Assembly: GCA_022483465.1 (NCBI GenBank)
Contig: JAKVNF010000004.1
Location: forward strand, 557,713 to 621,712
Direction: 5' to 3'
Origin: Lachnospiraceae bacterium
GTDB lineage: Bacteria > Bacillota > Clostridia > Lachnospirales > Lachnospiraceae
DNA length: 64,000 bases
Positions 35,296-44,414 of the stretch are shown here, piece after piece (the first letter of the stretch is position 1; every line of letters begins with the position of its first letter). A program made the translations under genes and the position numbers. Below the pieces are notes generated by a model, which worked only from the letters and a program-made list of their open reading frames with translations, was not told where the DNA came from and searched no databases.

Positions 35296-35639
35296 TTCCG
35301 ATTTTCGTCCGTTTCCCTCGATCCATCAAAAATCCCTGAATGGGATCATCCACAGCGTCAAAGATCCGCGCAAACAGAAGAAGTGATGTAGCCATGGTCG
35401 CACCCATAGCGCCCAGCCCAGCGTAGTCGGTCATATACTGCATAAACATGCTGGACATAAACACGGTACAGAGGCCATTCACAGTAGACAACGCCGTAGC
35501 GCCGAGACAGTCTCGCAGCGTAATTGCGTCCGGATTTTTCACACAGATAGGCTTGTGCATTGCTATCTCCCTGTCATTTGTTCAGTTATTCTCATCCAAA
35601 TAAGCCCGGATTCGTGCAACTTCAACAATTCAATGATGG

Positions 35640-35667
35640 ATTATTCCTCTGTATTCCACAATGTCAA
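35640..35667 (-). promoter_or_regulatory. Promoter of the disrupted sugar transporter gene
   Basis: Minus strand: -35 TTGACA, 16-nt spacer, -10 AATAAT, about 80 nt before the transporter start codon. Confidence 0.55.
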
Positions 35668-35785
35668 AAGGTCTCCCTTCTTCAATAATTAGTATCATTT
35701 TGTTTCCTTGCTCCTACGTAAGAAAGAATGTTTATATTTTGACACAATGATGCCTATGACAACAGGCAGAAGATAATGGTAATCC

Positions 35786-36110
35786 GTAAGCGTAACAACC
35801 AGCGTACGCTGAAAAAGTCTGCATAAGGCGTTATCATGATCGGGGAGACTGCCAGTGATATCGGCAGGCACCCCGGATACACCGTTATACGCTTGCTGGC
35901 AGCCGGGTGCGGATCAGTACGAGGATTCAGATTCCAGAGGCTTCTCTCTCAGAAGGCTGCCGCTAAAACCCCGGATCCTGCCGGTATGGTACGCTGGTTG
36001 TCAGCGCTGGCTGCACACACCCACTGCCGACACACCTCAGCGCCAGGCGACAGGTATCACTGACTGCCGGTAGATCCGTTTCCTCGCCTTTGACCGCTCG
36101 CGTACTGACA
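35786..36110 (-). mobile_element. IS66-family right-end remnant, inverted relative to the complete copy
   Basis: GTAAGCGTAACAACCAGCGT at 35786 and the following CTGCATAAGGCGTTA match, in reverse complement, the right end of the complete IS66 element (52231 downward: GTAAGCATAACAACCAGCGT ... CTGCATGAGGCGTTA). The similarity fades towards about 36110, so the right border is approximate. No coding part survives; the open frames here are not real genes. Confidence 0.65.
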
Positions 36111-36111
36111 A

Positions 36112-36165
36112 AAAAGAAGTGTAGCCAGGTGGTCCCGCAGGGGATCTCCTAGCTACACTTCTTTT
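36112..36165. terminator. 14-bp hairpin, probable bidirectional terminator or IS end
   Basis: AAAAGAAGTGTAGC pairs perfectly with GCTACACTTCTTTT across 26 nt. The T run and the mirrored A run allow termination in either direction. It sits between two IS remnants with no gene ending close by, so it may have been carried in with one of them. Confidence 0.5.
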
Positions 36166-36215
36166 GAAAAATCTGCCGCCGCATTCTCGTGACTTTAGAC
36201 ACAATCAATCGCGTA

Positions 36216-37543
36216 TCTGTACATATGAGTTGAAAGATAAATCCAGGTTTTGTCTGTGAGATTATCCCAGAGAGGGTGATCGCACATATGCGCAGAGGCT
36301 GAAGAAGTGCTTCCCTCTGGAGAAAGCTGCACAGCTCTATGCCTACGGTCTGATCCTGTGCGCCAACGGATTTCTGCATGTTGATCAGATCAATGAGATC
36401 TACCAGGAGAGCTACCTGTCGCTTCTCTATAAAGACTATGACTGTAAGATGGGGCCCAGCGCTCTTGGAAATCTGCTTCACGACCTTGGTGCGAAGGGCA
36501 ATCCTGTCAGAGCGTTCGAGCAGTCACTGATCGATGACTGCTCCAGGAACATCGCAATCGACGGACATGTGATTCGGTCCTGCTCAGAGGAGAACGATCT
36601 TGCGGAGGCAGGGTACAAGACCAAACTGCTTAAGTCTTCTCAGGTCAATATCCTGATTGCCTATGACACCAAGCGGCATGTGCCCCTGATGTACCGGGCT
36701 TATCGCGGTTCCAGCGTTGATAAAAAGAGCTGTGAGAGTTTCCTTCGCAGCCGTTCCTTCACCAACACAAGGTTTGTGGTGGACAGGGGTTCTTCTCCTC
36801 TGTGCTGCTGGATCTTATGTCCTCCAAACGGAAACAGCTACATCATCCCGGTCCCGACAAGCGATAAGAACTTCAAACGGATCAAAGTGAAACTGCAATA
36901 CACCTCAGGTGAGTTCGTTTACAAGGGCAACACGAAGGATTCCGCCCGGATCCTCTACTATGAGGAGCAGATCGATGACAACACCCGGATGATCTTCTAC
37001 AAGGACTACGATGAAAACAACAGCAAGCGGAAAAGCTACCGGCAGTCCATTGATGAAGGGGAGGCCGGATACACACAGGAAAACTACGACAAGTATTCTG
37101 ACTGGTGGGGTGTCTATGTGCTCCAGACCAGTTGCCAGGATCCTGCACCCCAGGTATTCACAGAGTACAAGGATCGCTGGTCGATTGAGACGTACAACAA
37201 CTACATCAAGAACGACGCCGATTATAACGATCTGAAGTTACAGGACTACTACAACTTTCAGGGCTTCAACTTCATCATGCTGGTTGCCGGTATCATTCAT
37301 TCAAATCTGCAGGATGCAACGAAGGTACTGGAGAAGCCGAATATCTCGACGATTGACATTCTCCTCAAGTCAGGTCACATGCGGCTCGTCCGGCAGGATT
37401 CCGAATGGGTCCTACACAACACAAGGACAAAGGATCTGGCGCTTCTCAAAGAAATGGGATTTGCGCCAGGCATGTCCTATAAAGCATCTAAATAGATATA
37501 TGAATTAATAGTTATTATCCGGGATTCCGTTCATATGTACAGA
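36216..37543 (+). mobile_element. IS4/IS1634-like insertion sequence remnant, about 1.33 kb
   Basis: The stretch is bounded by the 13-bp inverted repeat TCTGTACATATGA (36216-36228) and TCATATGTACAGA (37531-37543) and contains most of a DDE transposase. No target duplication is evident (flanks GCGTA and AACTC), and the 5' part of the gene is damaged, so the element looks old and inactive. Confidence 0.6.
36260..37495 (+). pseudogene. DDE transposase (IS4/IS1634-like), 5'-degraded
   Basis: The frame is open from 36260 without a start codon; the first ATG is at 36449. Catalytic residues can be placed at AIDGHVIRS (first Asp), TRFVVDRGSSP (second Asp) and YKDRWSIETYNNYIK (Glu in the YREKWxIE-type motif). 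Another frame between 36230 and 36300 encodes plausible N-terminal transposase sequence (KINPGFVCEIIPERVIAHMRRG), suggesting a frameshift near 36290. Not expected to be active. Confidence 0.7.
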
Positions 37544-37670
37544 AACTCGTTTGATCGTGCCTAAATCATTCATATTTTCCGGCTTCTTGTAATTCCCCCG
37601 GATTTCCTCTATTCTAGCTAGAGCGGAAATCGGGCGATGCCGCCCACAGCCATACAGAAGAAGGGACATC

Positions 37671-38927
37671 ATGACCATACAGGATTATCTTTCCTATGAT
37701 ACCAAGAGCACCCAGAGCCTGGTCTCCGGGGGCACTGCAACAATCAAAAAGCGGGAGGGCCGCCAGCTCAAGGCCGGGGGCCTCTGGATCTACGACAATG
37801 AGATCGACACCCTGACCGGGGATTTCGAAAACGGGGACATCGTCTCCGTGCTCGACTTCGACGGGTTCTTTTTGGGCTATGGCTTTGTCAACACCGCCTC
37901 CACGATCCGCATCCGGATGCTGGCAAGAAAGAAGGCGGATGTGATCACCCCGGCCTTTCTGTACGGGCGGGTGAAGAGCGCCTGGGAATACCGCAAGCGG
38001 GTGATTGACACCTCCGCCTGCCGGGTGATCTTCGGAGAGGCGGACTTTCTGCCGGGTCTCACCGTGGACAAGTACGGAGATGTCCTGGTGGTGGAGTCCC
38101 TTGCCCTGGGAATCGACCGCCTCAAGACCCTGTGCCTTGCCTGCCTGGTCCAGGTCCTGGACGCGGACGGCATCCGGGTGCGCGGCATCTATGAGAGAAG
38201 CGATGCCAAGGTCCGGGAGAAGGAGGGGATGGAGCGCACCAAGGGCTTCCTCTCCGAGGAATTCGACACCAAGGTTCCCATCACGGAAAACGGCGTGAAG
38301 TACCTGGTGGACGTCAAGGACGGCCAGAAGACCGGCTTCTTCCTGGATCAGAAGGAGAACCGCCTGGCAATCCAGCGGATCTGCCGGGGCGCCGGGACGG
38401 TGCTCGACTGCTTCACCCACACCGGTTCCTTCGGCTTGAACGCCGCCCTGGCCGGGGCAGAACACGTCACCTCCATCGACGCCTCGGACCTTGCGATCGA
38501 GCAGGCCCGGGAAAATGCCGCGCTCAACGGCCTCTCTGACCGGATCGACTACGTGGTCGGGGATGTGTTCTCCTTCCTCCCGGAGGAGCTCGAAAAGGGG
38601 CATCTCTATGACGTGGTGATCCTGGATCCCCCGGCCTTCACCAAGTCCCGCAACTCCGTCCGGAATGCCTCCCACGGCTACCGGGAGATCAACCGGGACG
38701 GCCTGCGGCTGGTGAAGGACGGCGGATACCTCGCCACCTGCTCCTGCTCCCACTTCATGGAGCCCCAGCTCTTTGCGGAGGCCATCGCCCAGGCGGCGCG
38801 GGATGCCCACAAGCGCCTGCGCCAGGTGGAGTTCCGCCAGCAGGCCCCGGATCACCCGATCCTGTGGGCGGATGATGCTTCCTATTATTTAAAGTTCTAC
38901 ATCTTCCAGGTCGCGGACGAGCGGTGA
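37671..38927 (+). CDS. Class I SAM-dependent rRNA methyltransferase (RlmI/RlmK-like)
   Basis: Predicted 5-methylcytosine-type 23S rRNA methyltransferase. An N-terminal PUA domain (IKKREGRQLKAGGLWIYDNEI), an EEHEE-like middle domain, and the Rossmann domain with SAM motif TVLDCFTHTGSFGLNAAL, acidic VTSIDASDLAIE and motif IV VILDPPAFTKSR; the TCSCSHFM segment holds catalytic-type cysteines. GAAGGGA lies before the ATG. GC content rises again here, marking the right edge of the island. Confidence 0.9.
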   Translation: MTIQDYLSYDTKSTQSLVSGGTATIKKREGRQLKAGGLWIYDNEIDTLTGDFENGDIVSVLDFDGFFLGYGFVNTASTIRIRMLARKKADVITPAFLYGRVKSAWEYRKRVIDTSACRVIFGEADFLPGLTVDKYGDVLVVESLALGIDRLKTLCLACLVQVLDADGIRVRGIYERSDAKVREKEGMERTKGFLSEEFDTKVPITENGVKYLVDVKDGQKTGFFLDQKENRLAIQRICRGAGTVLDCFTHTGSFGLNAALAGAEHVTSIDASDLAIEQARENAALNGLSDRIDYVVGDVFSFLPEELEKGHLYDVVILDPPAFTKSRNSVRNASHGYREINRDGLRLVKDGGYLATCSCSHFMEPQLFAEAIAQAARDAHKRLRQVEFRQQAPDHPILWADDASYYLKFYIFQVADER

Positions 38928-38942
38928 GGCGTCCCGCTCCGG

Positions 38943-38982
38943 AGAAAAAAACAGGGCGGAGGGCCGTTGGCCCTCCGCCCTG
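38943..38982 (-). terminator. Intrinsic terminator of the GH32 operon
   Basis: Minus strand: 12-bp stem CAGGGCGGAGGG / CCCTCCGCCCTG with a TTTTTTT tail. It lies between the converging methyltransferase and sucrase genes. Confidence 0.88.
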
Positions 38983-39015
38983 TCGTTCCCTGTACGGTTT
39001 ATTCCCCATGCTTGC

Positions 39016-40473
39016 CTATCGGAGCTGCCAGGCGGTCACGGCAAGTTCTGCCGGAGCGTTCGCCATAAACCGAATGCGGTCTGCGCTCTCCTTGGAAAAG
39101 AGTGTCATGGACAGCGCTTTCTCCCCGCCGTTGACAAACACCTCCACGCTGAACCGGTCCAGCACGATCCGAAGCCGGAGGTGTCCCTCTCTGCCTGTGA
39201 CCTCCGTGCTGCACACGTCTGCCCCTGCCCGGCGTGTCCCGGACGCCGAGCGATCCAAGGTCAGCAGGGACTCCTGCGGGCGATAGATCAGATCCGTGTG
39301 ATGCTTCTCGTCTGCCGCCAAGGAGAGGGTGACTGTCCCCTGCGCCCCGGCGATGTCCACCTCCAGGTCCAGACGCCGCCCCAGGATGCCGGGGAGCTCC
39401 ACCGGTTCTCTCCCAAGCGCAGCATTCCGGTAGGCGACGGGATCCCTGCGAAGTTCCTCCAGCTCCCGGATCGGCCATTGGCACAGCTGCCCGTTCCGAA
39501 GAGAGAGTTCCCGCGGGATCGACATCTGCCCAAACCACCTGCAGCCCTCCGGCTGGATTCCTGACGTGTCCCAGTTCTGCATCCAGCCGATCATGATCCG
39601 GCGGCCATCCGGCGAGAGAATCGTCTGCTCCGCATAGAAGTCGATACCGGCATCCACGCTCTGATCTGCCCTGGGAACGAAAGCCCCGGCCGCCGCATCA
39701 TAGTCTCCGAGCAGGCAGAAGCTTCCATTGCCGCTGTGGTACCTTGCGGATCCCTCCATGTCCTGAGAACTGGCGAGAAGCACGTACTGCCCGTCCAGCA
39801 GGAAGAAGTCCGGACACTCAAACATCCGCCCGATCGGTTCCCGGAGCTCACTGTTGCGCAGAAAAGTCCGGACAAAGTGCCAGTGCAGGGCATCTCTGCT
39901 CTCATACAGCAGAAACATGATATCCCCACCGTCCCGGGACTTGGCTGCGCACAGCAGGCGATAGGTTCCATCTGCCTCCTGCCATGCCTTCGGATCCCGG
40001 AAGTCCGCAGGGGAGACCTCCGGCGGCAGATCCCTCTCCGAGAGAATGGGATTATCAGCCGCCTTCTCGTAGTCCCTGCCATCGCCTGCTGCCACACACT
40101 GCGCCTGGATGCCCCCGCGGCTCACGCCGGTGTAGATCAGCTCCTGCCTTCCATCCGGCAGCGTCAGGGCACAGCCCGAGAAGCACCCCTCCCTGTCACA
40201 GTCTGCATCCGGTGCCAGCGCTGCCGGCAGATATGACCAGTGGAGGAGGTCCCGGCTCACCGCATGGCCCCAGTGCATGGGGCCCCAGTGGGTGGAGTAG
40301 GGGTGATACTGGTAGAACAGGTGATACCGCCCCCCGTAATAGCAGAACCCGTTCGGATCATTCATCCAGCCGACACGGGGGGTGAGGTGAAACCCCGGCC
40401 GCTCTTCTTCCCGGATCTTCTGATCCATCTGGCTCTCATATGTTCTTGCTCTCTGCAGGATCTCGCTGTCCAT
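39016..40473 (-). CDS. Glycoside hydrolase family 32 (sucrose-6-phosphate hydrolase / beta-fructosidase)
   Basis: Hydrolyses beta-fructosides such as sucrose, sucrose-6-phosphate or fructo-oligosaccharides. Nucleophile Asp in RVGWMNDPNGF, the stabilising Asp in DFRDPKAW and acid/base Glu in MFECPDFF are all present on the five-blade propeller, followed by the beta-sandwich with RFSVEVFVNGG. ATG 40473 (MDSEILQRA) is preferred, 7 nt after AGGAG; an upstream TTG is unlikely. No signal peptide, so it acts on sugars imported by the ABC system 45 nt upstream. With an ABC importer instead of a PTS, free oligosaccharides are more likely than sucrose-6-phosphate. Confidence 0.92.
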   Translation of the reverse strand: MDSEILQRARTYESQMDQKIREEERPGFHLTPRVGWMNDPNGFCYYGGRYHLFYQYHPYSTHWGPMHWGHAVSRDLLHWSYLPAALAPDADCDREGCFSGCALTLPDGRQELIYTGVSRGGIQAQCVAAGDGRDYEKAADNPILSERDLPPEVSPADFRDPKAWQEADGTYRLLCAAKSRDGGDIMFLLYESRDALHWHFVRTFLRNSELREPIGRMFECPDFFLLDGQYVLLASSQDMEGSARYHSGNGSFCLLGDYDAAAGAFVPRADQSVDAGIDFYAEQTILSPDGRRIMIGWMQNWDTSGIQPEGCRWFGQMSIPRELSLRNGQLCQWPIRELEELRRDPVAYRNAALGREPVELPGILGRRLDLEVDIAGAQGTVTLSLAADEKHHTDLIYRPQESLLTLDRSASGTRRAGADVCSTEVTGREGHLRLRIVLDRFSVEVFVNGGEKALSMTLFSKESADRIRFMANAPAELAVTAWQLR

Positions 40474-40517
40474 CCCGTACTCCTTCTTCTGCCTGCTCAA
40501 TGGTGCTCTTTGACCTG

Positions 40518-42197
40518 TTACTCCTGTGCGGTCTTCTCATACCGATCATACGCATCCTGATAGACCTGCCGGAGCTCCTCCATGCCGCAGCTGTCAGTCA
40601 GTGTCGACTTGTATGCCTCCCACTCCTCGTCGGTGGGGCCGCCGTCCTTAATCCACTTTCCCTCATACTCCGCAACGGTGTTCTCGAAATCGGTCTTATA
40701 CATGTCGATGGTATCGAGCTCGTCCTGCGTGAACACGCAGTCCACCGGATAGACCGTGGTGTCATCCACGTAGGGCATCCAGAACGTGTCCAGATCCTGC
40801 AGCCTCTCAACAGCTCTCTCCTCCATCTGGAAGGTTGTCTGATAGTAGTCGGAGAGAATCAGCTTGGGACCCGCCACCTCATAGGTGGACTTGAGTTCTC
40901 CGGCGCTCTTTCCGTACTTCTCTTTCGCCTCGTCATCGGTGATCGAGATCCAAAGGCCATTGTCATCCTGACCGGTGAAGTAGACATCCTCCGGGCCGTA
41001 CTGCAGCTGCATCACGTTCTCCGGGGTGTACCACTGATCATAGAACTTCAGCAGGTTGGCAGGGCTCTGGCAGGCGCTGGTGATCGAGAGCTGCCCCGCA
41101 TTGGTGCCGCCGCCGGTGCGCACCGTGACGTGGTGTGTCCCATCCGGACCGTCGAGAATGGGCAGGAAGACGTAATCGTCCGCGTAGTCTCCCATCAGCT
41201 CCTCGATGTACCACCAGGTGGCAACGCCAACCTCTCCTTGGGAGCACTTGGCGATGTACTGGGTATCATCCTGGGAGAAGATCTCCGGATCGATCAGACC
41301 CTCCGCGTACCAGTCGTGGAAGTAGGTCACTGCATCCCGATAGTTGTCCCAGTCGGAGACGAAGTCCACCGTTCCATCCTTCTGAAGCACCAGGTCGTTG
41401 CAGACATCATTGGTCCAGTTCGTGAACCCGAAGCCGGCGTAAAAGATGTTCTGGCCCCAGCACCACTGGTCAAAGCCGGTGCTCATGGGGATCGTGGAGC
41501 CTGCCGGATTTCCGTAGACCTTCGCGCTCATATCGTTGTCCTGGAAGGCCTTCAGTGCTGTGTGCAGCTCATCCAGCGTGGTCGGGACCTCCAGTCCCAG
41601 CTCATCCAGCCACTTCTTGTTGATCATGGAGAATTGAGGGATCGTGTAGATGCTGTAGTCCTTGTCATCCCCGATGGCAGCGGTGCCCATCTGCTCTGCC
41701 GCAGGAAGCCCGTAGACACCGCCATCCTCCATCGTGATCGCCGCCCGGATCTCCGGGTGCTCCTTCAGGATCGCGGAGAGGTTGGGCATGTACTCCTCCG
41801 TCAGGTAAGGGCTCAGGTCGATGAAGGTCCCATCCGAGCCGTAGGTCATCAGGTCATAGTTGGAGAAGCCAATTCCCTGGAAGGCATCCGGGAGATCTCC
41901 GCCGGCGATGCGCACGTTGACCTGCTCCTCGATCGAATCACTCATCGTCTCCCACTGGATGCCGATCCCTGCGTCCTTTTCCATGGATGCCAGGACGGTA
42001 TTGTCATCGTAGCCCGGGGACAGGGCGCTCTTTGCAGAAAATACTTTGAAGTCGATCTGGGAGGTATCCGCGTTTGCCTCCGCTGTGCTGGTCGCCTTCT
42101 GAGAGGCGTTCTCTCCCCCGGCAGAACTGCCGCATCCCACCAATGTCACCCCCGTGAGGAGGGACGCCATCACCGCTGCAACTGCTCTCTTTTTCAT
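40518..42197 (-). CDS. Extracellular sugar-binding lipoprotein of an LplA-type ABC importer
   Basis: Receptor for the adjoining permeases. Signal peptide MKKRAVAAVMASLLTGVTLVG with lipobox LVGC; the mature 540 residues match large LplA/CUT1 binding proteins (IDLSPYLTEEYMPNLSAILKEHPEIRAAIT, GVYGLPAAEQ, SMINKKWLDELGLEVPTTLDEL). AAAGGA before ATG 42197. Ligand predicted to be a fructose-containing oligosaccharide from its operon with GH32 (inference). Confidence 0.9.
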   Translation of the reverse strand: MKKRAVAAVMASLLTGVTLVGCGSSAGGENASQKATSTAEANADTSQIDFKVFSAKSALSPGYDDNTVLASMEKDAGIGIQWETMSDSIEEQVNVRIAGGDLPDAFQGIGFSNYDLMTYGSDGTFIDLSPYLTEEYMPNLSAILKEHPEIRAAITMEDGGVYGLPAAEQMGTAAIGDDKDYSIYTIPQFSMINKKWLDELGLEVPTTLDELHTALKAFQDNDMSAKVYGNPAGSTIPMSTGFDQWCWGQNIFYAGFGFTNWTNDVCNDLVLQKDGTVDFVSDWDNYRDAVTYFHDWYAEGLIDPEIFSQDDTQYIAKCSQGEVGVATWWYIEELMGDYADDYVFLPILDGPDGTHHVTVRTGGGTNAGQLSITSACQSPANLLKFYDQWYTPENVMQLQYGPEDVYFTGQDDNGLWISITDDEAKEKYGKSAGELKSTYEVAGPKLILSDYYQTTFQMEERAVERLQDLDTFWMPYVDDTTVYPVDCVFTQDELDTIDMYKTDFENTVAEYEGKWIKDGGPTDEEWEAYKSTLTDSCGMEELRQVYQDAYDRYEKTAQE

Positions 42198-42246
42198 ACT
42201 GTTTCCTTTCTGAAACCCCTGTTTCCAAAACTGTTCTAAATTGTGA

Positions 42247-43161
42247 TTATCCCTTGACTGCACCTGCCATCATGCCCTTCTCAAAGTACTTCTGCACGAA
42301 CGGGTAGAGGATCAGCATGGGCAGCGCCGCCACAATGATGGACGAAAACTTGATCATCTCTGTCATCTTGTTCAGCTCGGCATAGCCTCCGGAGATCGTG
42401 CTCGCCTGGGCAGCCGTGACCGAGCTCTTGATCAGCACGTTGCGCAGCACCAGCGGAAGCGGTGCCTTGGCCTCGCCCGGCAGATAGATCAGGGCCGTGA
42501 ACCAGTCGTTCCAGTAGGCAACCATGCTGTAGACCACCATCACTGCCATGATTGGCTTGCTCAGCGGGATGATGACCTTCTGGAAGATTCCCCAGTGAGA
42601 GGCGCCATCGATCTTGGCAGCTTCCACCAGGTCCTTTGGAATGCTGTTTTCAAAGTAGTTGCGGACGATGATCATGTTTCCGACTGCCACGCCGCCGGGC
42701 AGGAACAGGGCCCACATGGAGTTGATCAGCCCCGTGTCCTTGACCACCAGATAGGTGGGGATCAGTCCGCCGCCGAAGTACATCGTGATGATGAACAGGA
42801 TGCTGAAGAACTTTCTGCCCGGAAGGGTCCTGACGCTGAGGGGATAGGCCGTCAGATAGACCATCGCCACCGAGAACACGGTGCCGATGACCGTATACTT
42901 GACCGAATTCAGAAATCCTGTCAGCAGGCTGTCGTCTGCAAAGACCGCCTGATAGCCCTTCAGGCTGAATCCGCTGGGCAGGAGAAAGGTCTTCCCCGCG
43001 TAGACGTCATAGGGATTTGACACCGATGCGATCAGCACGTAGTACAGCGGATACGCGACCAGGAAGGCAATGAACAGGCAGATAACCACCAGAAAGATGT
43101 CACTGGTCCGGTCAGATAGTCCTCCGACCCGTTTTGCTCTGGTTCCCGTTTGCTTTGTCAT
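42247..43161 (-). CDS. Carbohydrate ABC transporter permease, LplC/MalG type
   Basis: Second membrane subunit, 304 aa, six predicted helices. The EAA coupling loop is LVEAAKIDGASHWGIFQKVIIPLSKPI. Ends in MLILYPFVQKYFEKGMMAGAVKG, a C-terminus characteristic of LplC-type permeases. ATG 43161 follows GGAGGGG. No ATPase gene is in the operon, so a shared MsmX-type ATPase elsewhere must energise it. Confidence 0.92.
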   Translation of the reverse strand: MTKQTGTRAKRVGGLSDRTSDIFLVVICLFIAFLVAYPLYYVLIASVSNPYDVYAGKTFLLPSGFSLKGYQAVFADDSLLTGFLNSVKYTVIGTVFSVAMVYLTAYPLSVRTLPGRKFFSILFIITMYFGGGLIPTYLVVKDTGLINSMWALFLPGGVAVGNMIIVRNYFENSIPKDLVEAAKIDGASHWGIFQKVIIPLSKPIMAVMVVYSMVAYWNDWFTALIYLPGEAKAPLPLVLRNVLIKSSVTAAQASTISGGYAELNKMTEMIKFSSIIVAALPMLILYPFVQKYFEKGMMAGAVKG

Positions 43162-43175
43162 AGTAGTTCCCCTCC

Positions 43176-44120
43176 TCACACAAAACTCACATCTTCATTC
43201 AGGCGCTTGGCCAGCTGGTTCACAAGAATCAGCAGGACGACATTTACCACGGTATTGAACAGCCCCACCGCCGTTGCGTAGCTGTACTTGGCGTTTTCAA
43301 TGCCCTGCTGGTAGACGTAGACTGCGATCACATCGCTGGTTGCCTTGTTCAGATCGGTCTGCAGAAGCCAGACCTTTTCAAAGCCGATGTTCATCAGGTT
43401 TCCGGCGCTCATGATCAGCATCAGGACGATGGTGGGCATCAGTTCCGGGAGGTCGATGTGCAGGATCCGCTGCATCATCGAGGCCCCGTCGATCCTGGCC
43501 GCCTCGTACTGCGAAGTATCAATGCCGGCGAGGGTAGCGGCGTAGACGATGATGCCCCAGCCCGCATCCTGCCAGATGCCGGATGCAATGTAGATCGTGC
43601 GGAAGGCAGAGGGCTCAGAGAGGAAGTCGACCGAGGTCCCCAGGATCAGATTGATCAGCCCGCCGGAGGGGCTTAAGAAGATCCGCAGCATACCGCAGAC
43701 AATCATTGTGGAAATGAAATGAGGCGCATACAGGATCGTCTGGACGGTGGTCTTGAATTTTCGGAACCGCAGCTGATTGAGCATCAGCGCCAGAATAATC
43801 GGGATCGGGAAGCTCCAGAGCAGGCTGTAGAGGCTCAGCAGGAACGTGTTGCGGATCATTCTGCCGCAGTTCGGGGAGCGGAAGAACCGCTCAAACCACT
43901 TCCAGCCGACCCACAGGCTCCCTGTGATGCCGCGGCTCGCCTTGTAGTCGCGGAAGGCGATCTGGATCCCCCACATGGGAATGTACTTATAGATGATGGT
44001 CAGGAGCAGCGGAATCGCCAGCATCGCGTACAGCTGCCAGTGCTTGGCGAGCTGAACGCCCAGACTCTTCCCCCCAGTCGGCACCACTTTTGACACCCTG
44101 CCCTCTTGTCTCTTTTTCAT
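43176..44120 (-). CDS. Carbohydrate ABC transporter permease, LplB type
   Basis: First membrane subunit, 314 aa. WQLYAMLAIPLLLTIIYKYIPMWGIQIAFRDYK and the EAA loop QYEAARIDGASMMQRILHIDLPELMPTIVLML define the family. AAGGAGG is 6 nt before ATG 44120. First gene of the operon, about 65 nt downstream of its promoter and LacI sites. Confidence 0.92.
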   Translation of the reverse strand: MKKRQEGRVSKVVPTGGKSLGVQLAKHWQLYAMLAIPLLLTIIYKYIPMWGIQIAFRDYKASRGITGSLWVGWKWFERFFRSPNCGRMIRNTFLLSLYSLLWSFPIPIILALMLNQLRFRKFKTTVQTILYAPHFISTMIVCGMLRIFLSPSGGLINLILGTSVDFLSEPSAFRTIYIASGIWQDAGWGIIVYAATLAGIDTSQYEAARIDGASMMQRILHIDLPELMPTIVLMLIMSAGNLMNIGFEKVWLLQTDLNKATSDVIAVYVYQQGIENAKYSYATAVGLFNTVVNVVLLILVNQLAKRLNEDVSFV

Positions 44121-44144
44121 GGTCTCCTCCTTATCCGGCGCCAA

Positions 44145-44174
44145 TGTGAAACGTTATGTTTGTGAAACGTTTTT
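44145..44174 (-). promoter_or_regulatory. Two tandem LacI-family operators in front of the GH32/ABC operon
   Basis: TGTGAAACGTTATG (44145-44158) and TGTGAAACGTTTTT (44161-44174) share TGTGAAACGTT with the AACGTT core typical of LacI-family sites. They start 16 nt apart and lie just downstream of the -10 box, a position that blocks transcription. Confidence 0.75.
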
Positions 44175-44185
44175 TGCACATCCTC

Positions 44186-44215
44186 CTTATACCAATTCCC
44201 CTGCATTTCCGTCAA
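44186..44215 (-). promoter_or_regulatory. Promoter of the GH32/ABC importer operon
   Basis: Minus strand: -35 TTGACG, 18-nt spacer, -10 TATAAG. The transcript would begin at about 44179, immediately before the operator pair. Confidence 0.65.
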
Positions 44216-44290
44216 CCGCTCCTCCCGGATTTTTTCGCATTTCTCCTTATTATCCAATATTTTTCCACGGTACTTGTTAAAAACGACAAG

Positions 44291-44304
44291 TGTGAAACGT
44301 TACA
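44291..44304 (+). promoter_or_regulatory. Third LacI-family operator, beside the regulator's own promoter
   Basis: TGTGAAACGTTACA repeats the motif of the two operon operators and ends 11 nt before the -35 box of the regulator gene, indicating autoregulation or looping. Confidence 0.7.
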
Positions 44305-44315
44305 TGTTATTTTAT

Positions 44316-44344
44316 TTGATTTCATGAAAGCATCAGGGTATAAT
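44316..44344 (+). promoter_or_regulatory. Promoter of the LacI-family regulator
   Basis: -35 TTGATT, 17-nt spacer, perfect -10 TATAAT, with a leader of about 65 nt. Confidence 0.72.
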
Positions 44345-44414
44345 CGGAGCAGTACCGGAGTTCATCCGCAATGGCCTTTGGATCTTGCGGACATTTTCAT
44401 GAAAGGTAACGCAG

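Larger units (their letters stand above)
32550..35560 (-). pseudogene. GPH-family (MelB-type) sugar:cation symporter, disrupted by two insertions
   Basis: Major-facilitator superfamily sugar transporter, split into three pieces: 35560-35304 (N-terminus, MHKPICVKNPDAITLRDCLG), 34073-33533 (middle) and 33208-32550 (C-terminus). Removing the IS1595-type element with one target copy joins RTKIG to KYKPFFLLSILLTG, and removing the MITE joins FATPAYYI to KWGFCTDLATGVTDMEQYG, both in frame. The restored protein would be 490 aa, normal for this family. The gene would have supplied sugars to the neighbouring GH43/GH2 operon. It is inactive unless both elements excise precisely. Confidence 0.88.

Noticed and set aside
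35836-36073. Two overlapping + strand frames of about 75 codons
   Set aside because: They fall in the tail of an IS66 remnant that corresponds to the non-coding end of the complete element.
36206-37553. Target duplication around the IS4/IS1634-like remnant
   Set aside because: Flanking bases GCGTA and AACTC do not match, so no duplication is claimed.
40440-42239. 599-codon open frame on the + strand opposite the sugar-binding lipoprotein
   Set aside because: Antisense shadow of a gene with a clear signal peptide, lipobox and operon context.
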